Shown here piece by piece: positions 45,801 through 53,370 of a stretch of DNA of 64,000 nucleotides. Source of the stretch: Bifidobacterium phasiani (GTDB lineage Bacteria > Actinomycetota > Actinomycetes > Actinomycetales > Bifidobacteriaceae); contig NZ_JAHBBD010000002.1 in NCBI RefSeq assembly GCF_019331775.1, positions 62,001-126,000 on the forward strand, read 5' to 3'. Below the pieces are notes generated by a model that saw only the letters and a list, made by a program, of their open reading frames with translations, ran no database searches and had not been told where the DNA came from. Position 1 is the first letter of the stretch, and every line of letters begins with the position of its first letter. The translations under genes were made by a program, and so were the position numbers.

Positions 45801-47330
45801 ATGTTCGTTCTCAAGAACGCATGGGCCGCAGTCGTCCGCCGGAAATGGCGCACGCTGCTCGCCGTCGTCGTCACCCTGCTCGTCTCGTTCGGTTCGATGT
45901 TCGGGCTCGCCGTGCTCGCCGAGAACGACACCGCGAACGGCACCGCCTACGACGCGCAGCAGCCGCAGGCCGTCATGCGCCTGACCGAACAGGGCTTCGC
46001 CGACCGCGACGGCGCCGACCCCGGCTGGGCCGACGACAACCTGCTGACGTGGAGCGACTACACCACATACGCCACCGCCGCCCAGGCCGAGGGCCTCCAG
46101 TTCGAATACACGGTGACCGAGTCGCTGCCCGTGCGCCAGAGCGACTCGATCCAGGCGATCCAGACCGGCGACGGCGACGAGAACGCCGACGACACCGGCG
46201 GCGAGCTGACGCTCAAGGCCTTCTACACGCTGACCGCGGCCCGCGCCAACGACACCGGCCGATACAAGGTCGTCGAGGGCAAGCACCTGAGCTACTCCGG
46301 CAACGCGCCGAGGGGCGCGCTGATCTCCCGCGAGCTCGCGGACGAGAACGGCCTGGAGGTCGGCGACACCATCACGGTCGGCGACCCGTCCGACGCCTCC
46401 ACCACCTACGAGCTGACCGTGCGCGGCATCTACGAGTACGTCGGGGACGCCCCCGAGGGCCAGGGCGACGACGCGGCGCTCAGCAAGGACAACCGCGACA
46501 ACGCGATCTACATCAGCTACTACACGTTCGCGGTCGAGCTCGGCCTCGACACCGACTCGGGCACCGGCTGGTCGACCCCCGACCTCAACATCATGTTCAC
46601 GATGACCAGCCCCGCCGACTACGAGACCTTCGCCAAAGCCGTGAAGGACGCCGGCCTGCCCGACGACTACGAGGTCGCCTCGCCGTCGCTGGAGGCGTAC
46701 GAGGCCTCCATCGCGCCGCTCGGCGACCTGGCCGCGACGATGCGCGTCGCGTTGCCGGCGCTGTGGATCGGCGGCGCGGTCATCCTGCTGGCGATCGTCG
46801 TCTCCGGCGCGTGCCGGCGGCGCGACGAGATCGGCTCGGCCCTGGTCGTCGGCGTGTCCAAGGCGCGCCTCGGCTGGCAGTTCATGCTGGAGACGTGGAT
46901 GCCGCTGCTGCCGGCGTTCGTCGTCGGCGCGCTGGCCGGCGGGTTCGCCTCCGGTCCGCTCGGCGCGGCGCTGGCCGGCGGCCACGAGACCGCGGTCCTG
47001 GCCGACTCGGTCTGGCATGTGATCTGGTACGGCGTCGGCGCGGCCATCGTGCTGGCGGTCGTGGCGATGCTGCGCGTCGCGTTCTTCCCGATGGCCTCGC
47101 TGTTCGGCAGGCGCGACGACGCCGCTCCGGCCGGGCATGCGGGCGCGGCGGCGACGGACGATGTTGCGGAGAAGACCGCGGATGACGCCGCGGTTGCGGC
47201 CGGGGCGGACGGCGCGATCAAGGATGATGCCGACGTTGCCGACGACGCCGACGACGATGGCACGGACGCGGACGGCACGGCCGACAACGACGACCCGTCA
47301 ACGGCACGTTCCGAGGAGGAGTCGAAATGA
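45801..47330 (+). CDS. FtsX-like ABC transporter permease
   Basis: A 509-residue membrane protein of the MacB/FtsX type. One membrane segment near the N-terminus (WRTLLAVVVTLLVSFGSMFG), an outer domain of about 300 residues, then three segments (PALWIGGAVILLAIVVSG, PLLPAFVVGALAGGF and WYGVGAAIVLAVVAML). The usual FtsX fold has this four-helix plan. The last 60 residues are an acidic Ala/Asp-rich cytoplasmic tail. The start at 45801 follows GGAG. The stop overlaps the start of the ABC subunit gene (ATGA). Such pairs export peptides or lipids or act as force-transducing complexes in the cell wall; here the partner seems unable to hydrolyse ATP. Confidence 0.82.
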   Translation: MFVLKNAWAAVVRRKWRTLLAVVVTLLVSFGSMFGLAVLAENDTANGTAYDAQQPQAVMRLTEQGFADRDGADPGWADDNLLTWSDYTTYATAAQAEGLQFEYTVTESLPVRQSDSIQAIQTGDGDENADDTGGELTLKAFYTLTAARANDTGRYKVVEGKHLSYSGNAPRGALISRELADENGLEVGDTITVGDPSDASTTYELTVRGIYEYVGDAPEGQGDDAALSKDNRDNAIYISYYTFAVELGLDTDSGTGWSTPDLNIMFTMTSPADYETFAKAVKDAGLPDDYEVASPSLEAYEASIAPLGDLAATMRVALPALWIGGAVILLAIVVSGACRRRDEIGSALVVGVSKARLGWQFMLETWMPLLPAFVVGALAGGFASGPLGAALAGGHETAVLADSVWHVIWYGVGAAIVLAVVAMLRVAFFPMASLFGRRDDAAPAGHAGAAATDDVAEKTADDAAVAAGADGAIKDDADVADDADDDGTDADGTADNDDPSTARSEEESK

Positions 47331-49168
47331 GCGACGCGACCAAGCCGACCACGGATGACATGGACCCCGAGGACATTGCGATGAACGACGAGACCACCAA
47401 CATGACCGAAACCGACGAGACGATGGCAGCGACCGCAGACGCCGAGACGGAACAGTCGGCCACTCCGGACGAGGCCGCCAGTGCACAGACCGGGTCCGAG
47501 ACCGCCGCCGATGGCGACGCTGCGGATGACGACGCAGTGGGTAACGGCACTGCCGATGGCGCCGCCGCGAATGACGCGGATAGCGGTGTCGCAGGCGACC
47601 CGATCGCCGACGACACGGACGACACGAACGGTGCCGCGACCGACAACACCGATGCGAATGCCGCCGCGGCCGACGTCGCCGATGCCACCGACGCTGACGA
47701 TGCCTCCAACGATGACAACGCCACGGAGGATGCCGCCGAGATGGACACGTTCGCCGAATCGATCGAATTCGGCGTCGTGTTCGACGACGACATCGACCAG
47801 CCGTCCGATGACGATGACGATGACGACGCCCTATTAATCGACGATGCCGTCATCGTGGATGACGACCTGCTCATCGATGCGGACGATGCGGAGGCCGAGG
47901 CCGACGTGATCGAGGTCATCGAGACCGGGGCCGAGGCGATCGCGCCGGACGGCACCGCGGCGGATGAGACGGATGTGCCGACGCAGCCCGCCGACGCCGG
48001 TGACGCCGACGAATCGTCCGACACCACCGTTGCCGACGCCACCGACCGGCATGGTGACGCTCAGTCGAGCGACTCGCCCGAAGCGGACAGCGCGGCCGAG
48101 ACCGATGAGCGGTCCGCCGACGCCACCGAGTCCGCCACAACCGACACGACCATCACCGCTACCGCCACCGACACAGCCACCGCCAGCGACGACGCCGCAG
48201 CGGGCGAGACGAATAAGGCGGACGAAACGACGACTCCGGCATCGCACGACGGCGAGGAGCCCGCCGCCCCGCAGGCCGTCACCGACGTGGTGGACGCCAA
48301 CGCGGCCCGCGTCAACGAGACGCTGAACCTCGCGCGCCCCGCGGGCGCCGACGCCGCCACGGACGCCGCCGAACCGGGCGACGCGTTCGACGCCGCGCGC
48401 ATCACCGCCGAGCACACGCTGCACGCGGCCGGCCGCCGCACGACCGCCACGGCCGTCTCCACCCGCATCGACCGCGAACTGGGCATCGGCAAGGACGACG
48501 AGATCCTGCTGAAGTCGAACCCGACCTTCGCCTTCGACGCCGTCGGCTACCGCAACCGTAAAACCGGCCGCAACGTCGTCGAGCGCCTCAGCCTGGCGTT
48601 CCAGGCGGGCGGCGTGTACGCGGTGCTCGTGCCGGCCGACGACGACGAACTGCGCGCCGTCCTCGTCGGCCTGATGAGCGGGTTCCTGCTCCCCACCGAG
48701 GGCAGCGTCATGAACAAGAGCGCGAACTACATGCAGCTGGAGCCCTCCGAGCTGCACGGCCACCGCGTCGGGCTGGTGCCGCAGCGCTTCGGCGTGCGCG
48801 CCGACCTGAGCGCGGTCGCGAACGTCGTGTACGCAATGGACGCCTCCGGCCGCACCTTCCTCAAGCCCAAGCCGGTGCTGGCCAGGGAGCTGCTCGCCGC
48901 GGCCGGGCTGGACGCCGGGCGCTGCGACGCCAAGGCCGGCGCGCTGTCGCAGGCCGATCGGCGTCGCGTCGCCATCGCGCGCGCCATCTGCTGCGAGGCG
49001 CAGATCGTCGTGGCCGACGAGCCGACCGGCGGGCTCGACGACGCCGAACGCGACGCGATCCTCGCCACGCTGCGCGAACTGGCGACCGGCGACCCGCAGC
49101 GCTGCGTCATCATCGTGACCTCCGACGAGACGGTGGCCGAGGCCGCCGACCGCGTGGTGGAACCGTAG
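47327..49168 (+). CDS. Degenerate ABC ATPase subunit with long acidic N-terminal region
   Basis: A 613-residue protein. Residues 1 to about 360 are low-complexity, rich in Asp, Ala, Thr and Glu, with no predicted fold. The rest is an ABC nucleotide-binding domain by its order of motifs, but the Walker A is absent (VLVPADDDELRAVLVGLM where GxxGxGKST should be), the signature is ALSQADRRRVA rather than LSGGQ, and the H-loop reads IIVTSDE without histidine. The Q-loop (LVPQRF), Walker B (IVVADEPTGGLDD) and D-loop remain. ATP hydrolysis is therefore unlikely by itself. The start overlaps the permease stop, with GAGGAGG upstream. It ends 10 bases before a strong terminator. Confidence 0.82.
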   Translation: MSDATKPTTDDMDPEDIAMNDETTNMTETDETMAATADAETEQSATPDEAASAQTGSETAADGDAADDDAVGNGTADGAAANDADSGVAGDPIADDTDDTNGAATDNTDANAAAADVADATDADDASNDDNATEDAAEMDTFAESIEFGVVFDDDIDQPSDDDDDDDALLIDDAVIVDDDLLIDADDAEAEADVIEVIETGAEAIAPDGTAADETDVPTQPADAGDADESSDTTVADATDRHGDAQSSDSPEADSAAETDERSADATESATTDTTITATATDTATASDDAAAGETNKADETTTPASHDGEEPAAPQAVTDVVDANAARVNETLNLARPAGADAATDAAEPGDAFDAARITAEHTLHAAGRRTTATAVSTRIDRELGIGKDDEILLKSNPTFAFDAVGYRNRKTGRNVVERLSLAFQAGGVYAVLVPADDDELRAVLVGLMSGFLLPTEGSVMNKSANYMQLEPSELHGHRVGLVPQRFGVRADLSAVANVVYAMDASGRTFLKPKPVLARELLAAAGLDAGRCDAKAGALSQADRRRVAIARAICCEAQIVVADEPTGGLDDAERDAILATLRELATGDPQRCVIIVTSDETVAEAADRVVEP

Positions 49169-49178
49169 CGACGACTAT

Positions 49179-49223
49179 GACGGGAGGGCGGGGCCGCCGC
49201 GTTGACGGCCCCGCCCTCCCGTC
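49179..49223 (+). terminator. Terminator after the FtsX/ABC operon
   Basis: Perfect 18-bp arms (49179-49196 and 49206-49223) followed by GTAATCGTTGTCTC. Confidence 0.8.
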
Positions 49224-49324
49224 GTAATCGTTGTCTCTCCGGTCGTGACCGCCGCGCCGGCCCGCAGGCGCTCCGGTCGCCCCGATCCCTCCCGCCGCGG
49301 TCGCCCGCCGGTTCGGGCCCGGCG

Positions 49325-50140
49325 TCAGATCATGCGCATGTGCCAGCGTTCGGCGAGCGCGGGGATGTCGGGACGGCCGTACGTCTCCACCAGCTCAAGC
49401 CAGCGCCGTTTGTTGTCCTCGCCGAAGCGGGCGGCGCGCGCCGTGTAGGCGTCGACGGAGACGAACTTCGGCGGCACCGACTTGCTGTGGTACTTGTCGG
49501 CGACCATGACCGTCTCCTGCTCCAGGTTCACCGGCACGTAGTCGTCGGGCGGCAGCGGCAGCCCCTGGGCGATGACGCTGTCGCGCGTCAGCCCCACGCC
49601 GGTGTGGTTGCGGGCGAACTGCGCGATGGATTCGTCCACCCCCTCGTCGAGCAGGTACTCGTAGCCGAGCAGGCCATGCCGGATGTAGCGCTTCTTGCTG
49701 AACTTCAGGTCGCTGCCGTCGCGGCCGTCGTGCTTCTTCCTGAGCACGCGGTAGGTGCCGATGTCGTGCAGCAGCCCGCCGATCAGCACCAGATGCTCGT
49801 CGAGCAGGCGCGGGGGCACGGTGCCGCCGCTGACGCCGTCGGTCGGGGGCACCGTCCAGTCGATCCGCGGCGAGGCGGCCGCGGCACCGCCCGGTTCCGC
49901 CGCATCCGCCGCATCCGCCGGGCCGGCGGCGCATCCCGGTTCGGCGCCGCCCAGCTCGGGTGCGTCGGCGGGCAGCGTGCAGCGGCGCATGAACAGCGCG
50001 TTCCGCCGGTGCGCCAGCTGGCGCGCGATCGTCGCGACGATCACGCAGTGCGTATGGATCAGCTCGTAGGCCGCTTCCGACGGCGCGATCTTGCGATGCA
50101 GCTCGTCGACCTGCTCCAGCGTGGGGATGTATCCGCTCAT
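49325..50140 (-). CDS. HD-domain phosphohydrolase
   Basis: A 271-residue metal-dependent phosphohydrolase. The HD signature is GGLLHDIGTYRVL, with outer ligands in THCVIVATIARQLA and the later RHGLLGYEYL and ADKYHSK. The substrate is not evident; related bifidobacterial proteins are annotated only as HD proteins. About 35 Ala/Gly/Pro-rich residues are inserted between the first His and the HD pair. The start at 50140 has no Shine-Dalgarno; TAGAAT ends seven bases before ATG. It is downstream of the LacI gene on the same strand. Confidence 0.82.
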   Translation of the reverse strand: MSGYIPTLEQVDELHRKIAPSEAAYELIHTHCVIVATIARQLAHRRNALFMRRCTLPADAPELGGAEPGCAAGPADAADAAEPGGAAAASPRIDWTVPPTDGVSGGTVPPRLLDEHLVLIGGLLHDIGTYRVLRKKHDGRDGSDLKFSKKRYIRHGLLGYEYLLDEGVDESIAQFARNHTGVGLTRDSVIAQGLPLPPDDYVPVNLEQETVMVADKYHSKSVPPKFVSVDAYTARAARFGEDNKRRWLELVETYGRPDIPALAERWHMRMI

Positions 50141-50147
50141 ACGGCCC

Positions 50148-50153
50148 ATTCTA
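50148..50153 (-). promoter_or_regulatory. -10 box of a likely leaderless HD-protein promoter
   Basis: TAGAAT on the minus strand ends seven bases before the ATG at 50140. Confidence 0.5.
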
Positions 50154-50223
50154 GGCGGGCGTGCGGCGCATGCCGCCGTGAATTCGTCCACCTTCCCGCC
50201 GAGCCGCGCCGCCGCGCGATGGC

Positions 50224-51447
50224 CTACCGTGTGGAACCGCGGCGGACCAGGTCGAACGCCGTGGTGTAGACGCGGGCCGCGTCGTCGCGCCCCTCGATGC
50301 GTTCGATCAGCATGTCCACCGCGTGCCGCGCGTAATCGTCCACATGCGGGTCGATGGTGGTCAGCCCCGGCATGCAGTACTCGGCGTCGGGCACGTTGTC
50401 GAACCCGACCACCTGCACGTCCTCCGGCACATGCAGTCCGCGGCGCTGCAGCTCGTGGATCACGCCGATCGCCAATGCGTCGTTCAGGCACATGATCGCG
50501 TCGGGCAGCGGCACGTCGGGGTCGTCCAGCAGCTGGGCGACCGCGTCGCGGCCGCCGGCCTGCACCCAATCCGAGTTGCGCACCAGCCGCCAGTCGACCT
50601 GCATCCCGCGCTCCGCATACGCCTCGCAGTAGCCGCGCGTGCGCAGCGTGCTCGTCGTCTCCGCGGGCACGGCGGCGGTGCCGGCGCCCTGCGAACCGGC
50701 CGCATCACCCGCGCTGCCCGCACTGTCGGCGGCACCGGCAGCGCCCGTACCGGCCGCGCCCGTACCGGCCGCGCCATCGTTGCCTGCCGCGCCGTCCGCG
50801 GAGCCATTCACGGCGGCGTCACCCGAGCCGCTCGCGCCGCCCGCCAGCCCGGCCCGTTCGGCGAGGCGACGCATCACGCCGACGTCCGCGGTCCCGCCGA
50901 TCAGCGCGACGCGGCGGCACCCGGCGTCCAGCAGGCCGCCCACCGTCGCCTTGACCGCCTCGACGTTCGGCATCGTCACCCAGTCCGTCGCGCCGTGCAC
51001 GTCGTAGTCGCCGACCACGACCAGCGGATACGGCTGGCGCAGCGCCTCCGGATCCGCGGCGAACGGCTGGTCCACGAAGAAGATCCACCCGTCCGAGGCC
51101 AGGCGGCGCGTCTCCGGCAGGATCGCGTCGAGCCCGCCGGCGTGGCTGTAGGTGTCGGTGATCACCGCGTAGCCGCGCGCGCGGGCCGCGTTCACGACGC
51201 TGCTGGCCAGATACGGCATGAACGGCTGGTCGAAGTCGGTGATCGCCAGACCGATGAGCTTGGTGCCGCCCGTCTTCATGGCGCGGGCCGACACGTTCAG
51301 CCGGTACCCGAGGCGGACGATGGCCTCCTGGACGCGCGCGCGGGTCTCGGGACGCATGCTGCCGGTCCCGTTGAGCACGTTGGACACCGTTTTGATCGAC
51401 ACGCCCGTCTCACGGGCCACGTCGGTGATGGTCACTCGCTTCGCCAT
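50224..51447 (-). CDS. LacI-family regulator with low-complexity insertion
   Basis: A 407-residue repressor, about 65 residues longer than the usual LacI protein. The helix-turn-helix reads VTITDVARETGVSIKTVSNVLNG. The effector domain is split by a Gly/Ala/Ser/Asp-rich insertion (about residues 215-275, many GAAGTGAAG-like units with matching 15-bp DNA repeats) and then resumes at RTRGYCEAYAERGM, ending with MLIERIEGRDDAARV. The start at 51447 follows GGGGAGG. It lies directly downstream of the GH51 gene on the same strand, with a hairpin between. Inferred: it controls the GH51 gene, whose promoter carries a 16-bp palindrome. Confidence 0.9.
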   Translation of the reverse strand: MAKRVTITDVARETGVSIKTVSNVLNGTGSMRPETRARVQEAIVRLGYRLNVSARAMKTGGTKLIGLAITDFDQPFMPYLASSVVNAARARGYAVITDTYSHAGGLDAILPETRRLASDGWIFFVDQPFAADPEALRQPYPLVVVGDYDVHGATDWVTMPNVEAVKATVGGLLDAGCRRVALIGGTADVGVMRRLAERAGLAGGASGSGDAAVNGSADGAAGNDGAAGTGAAGTGAAGAADSAGSAGDAAGSQGAGTAAVPAETTSTLRTRGYCEAYAERGMQVDWRLVRNSDWVQAGGRDAVAQLLDDPDVPLPDAIMCLNDALAIGVIHELQRRGLHVPEDVQVVGFDNVPDAEYCMPGLTTIDPHVDDYARHAVDMLIERIEGRDDAARVYTTAFDLVRRGSTR

Positions 51448-51533
51448 GACCGCCTCCCCTGCGATGAATGCCTGCCGCCCTCCGCCGGCGCGCGGCGGCG
51501 GGACCCTTTCAGCATAACAATCCGCCACGCGAA

Positions 51534-51568
51534 CCGGTCCGCCCCGCCACGGCGGCGGGACGGACCGG
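51534..51568 (-). terminator. Hairpin after the GH51 gene
   Basis: Arms of 15 bases (51534-51548 and 51554-51568) with one mismatch, 18 bases after the GH51 stop. No T tract. Confidence 0.55.
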
Positions 51569-51585
51569 ACGGCGCGGATGCGGCG

Positions 51586-53130
51586 TCAGCGCACGTGCAG
51601 CGCGGTCCAGCTCACCGGCGGCAGCGTGACGCGGACCGTGCCGGCCTCGGCGTCGACGGCGGCGGTCCCGTTGGCGTACGGGGTCACGCGGTTCTGGTCG
51701 GCCAGCGTGTTCGCGGCGAACACGTCGTCGTCGTGCAGCGTAATCGCCTCGACCTCGCCGGCCCTGCGGCCCTCCGGCAGCCTGACCTCGAACTGCGCGG
51801 CCTCGTCCAGCGAACGGTTGACGGCGAACACCGCGAGCGTGCCGTCGGCGCGGCGCACGGCGACCGCGTTGACGCCGTCGACCTCGCCGTAGCGCGGCGT
51901 GTCCACCGAGCCGGCGGCGAGCTTCGGCTCGAGCACCGTGCCGCCCTTGGCCAGGCGCGCGGTCGTCGCGAACGGATAGAACGTGGTCTGGCGCCACGCC
52001 GGGCCGCCCGGCTCGGTCATGATCGGGGCGATGACGTTGACCAGCTGCGCGAGGCTGGCCGCGTGCACGCGGTCGGCGTTCTTGAGCAGCGTGATCATCA
52101 GGTCGCCGAACACGACCGCGTCGGCGGCGGTGTACACGTCCTCGAGCAGGCGCGGGGCGACCGGCCAGTTGCCGATGCCCTCCGGCACCTTGCTCGGCTC
52201 CTCGCCCTGGTACCACACGTTCCACTCGTCGAAGGAGATGTAGACGTCGTGCGTGCTCTTCAGCTGGGCCTTGACGGCGTCGATGACGGCGGCCACGTCC
52301 GTGATGAACCCGTCCATGTCCACGCCGGAGGCCAGGAAGCTGGCCATGTCGCGGGTGCCGTCCGCGTTGAGGAACGGCTGGTAGTAGGCGTGGCAGGAGA
52401 TGAAGTCCACGTTCTCGTAGGTCTTCTCGAGCACGGTGCGCTCCCAGGCGCCGAAGGTCGGCATGCCGTGCGCGGAGGAGCCGCAGACCACCAGCTCGAC
52501 GCCCGGGTCGATCTGGCGCATGCCGGCGGCCACGGAGGCGGCCAGCGTGCCGTAGTCCTCCGCGGACTTGTGGCCGAGCTGCCACGGGCCGTCCATCTCG
52601 TTGCCCAGGCACCACATGCGGATGTCGAAGGGCCTGTCGGCGCCGTTGGCGCGGCGGCGCTCGGACATCGCGGTGCCGCCGGGCACGTTCGCGTACTCCA
52701 GCAGGTCGAGGGCCTCCTCCAGGCCGCGGGTGCCGAGGTTGACGGCCTCCATCAGCTCGTTGCCGCCGGTGGCCTCAAGCCACTGCGCCATCTCGTGCAG
52801 GCCGAACTCGTTGGTCTCGGTGGAGTGCCACGCCAGGTCGAGGCGGCGGGGGCGGTCCCGCTTCGGGCCGACGCCGTCCTCCCAGCGGTAGCCGGAGACG
52901 AAGTTGCCGCCCGGGTAGCGGATGGTGGTCGCGCCGAGCTCCTTGACCAGGTCGATGACGTCGCCGCGGAAGCCGTGCTCGTCGGCGGTGGGATGGCCGG
53001 GTTCGTAGATGCCGGTGTAGACGCACCGGCCGAGGTGCTCGACGAAGGAGCCGAACAGGCGGTCGTCGACCGGTGCGACCTCGAAGTCGTCGTCGACGAC
53101 GAGGCGGGCGGCGTTGTGCTGCTGTGTCAT
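51586..53130 (-). CDS. GH51 alpha-L-arabinofuranosidase
   Basis: Cytosolic enzyme that removes alpha-L-arabinofuranose from arabinan, arabinoxylan or their oligosaccharides; 514 residues, a normal length. Signs: FVEHLGRCVYTGIYEPGHP and TIRYPGGNFVSGYRWEDGVG at the N-terminus, acid/base Glu178 in WCLGNEMDGPW, nucleophile Glu302 in ISFDEWNVWYQ, and a C-terminal beta domain ending SWTALHVR. No signal peptide, so the substrate must be imported. The start at 53130 is preceded by AAAGGA. Its product, L-arabinose, joins that of the GH127 route. Confidence 0.95.
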   Translation of the reverse strand: MTQQHNAARLVVDDDFEVAPVDDRLFGSFVEHLGRCVYTGIYEPGHPTADEHGFRGDVIDLVKELGATTIRYPGGNFVSGYRWEDGVGPKRDRPRRLDLAWHSTETNEFGLHEMAQWLEATGGNELMEAVNLGTRGLEEALDLLEYANVPGGTAMSERRRANGADRPFDIRMWCLGNEMDGPWQLGHKSAEDYGTLAASVAAGMRQIDPGVELVVCGSSAHGMPTFGAWERTVLEKTYENVDFISCHAYYQPFLNADGTRDMASFLASGVDMDGFITDVAAVIDAVKAQLKSTHDVYISFDEWNVWYQGEEPSKVPEGIGNWPVAPRLLEDVYTAADAVVFGDLMITLLKNADRVHAASLAQLVNVIAPIMTEPGGPAWRQTTFYPFATTARLAKGGTVLEPKLAAGSVDTPRYGEVDGVNAVAVRRADGTLAVFAVNRSLDEAAQFEVRLPEGRRAGEVEAITLHDDDVFAANTLADQNRVTPYANGTAAVDAEAGTVRVTLPPVSWTALHVR

Positions 53131-53164
53131 GGTGACGGTGTCCTTTCCGTGTGGCGTCATCGTT

Positions 53165-53180
53165 AGTACAACCTTGTACT
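53165..53180 (-). promoter_or_regulatory. Operator in the GH51 promoter
   Basis: Perfect palindrome AGTACAA-CC-TTGTACT. On the minus strand TTGCCC (53198-53193) and TGTACT (53175-53170) are 17 bases apart, so the operator covers the -10 and part of the spacer. It differs from the operators at 8.4 and 62 kb. Confidence 0.65.
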
Positions 53181-53240
53181 TATGGTAGGGCAACGCGTCC
53201 GGAGACGGCGACGGCGTGTCGCGCCCGCAGTACCTACGCC

Positions 53241-53287
53241 AAGGCGCCCGCCGCGCCGTCGTTGGACGACGGTACGGCGGGCGCCTT
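53241..53287. terminator. Bidirectional terminator between kup and GH51
   Basis: Two-part stem (AAGGCGCCCGCCG outer, CCGTCGT inner) with a TGG loop, 84 bases after the kup stop. TTGTTCTT follows on the plus strand. Confidence 0.75.
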
Positions 53288-53370
53288 GTTCTTATGCGGT
53301 ACGGCGCGCGGCGGGCCGGCCGGGGTCGCGTCCGCGACCGGCCGGACTACACAGCCAAGCTGTGGCCGGG

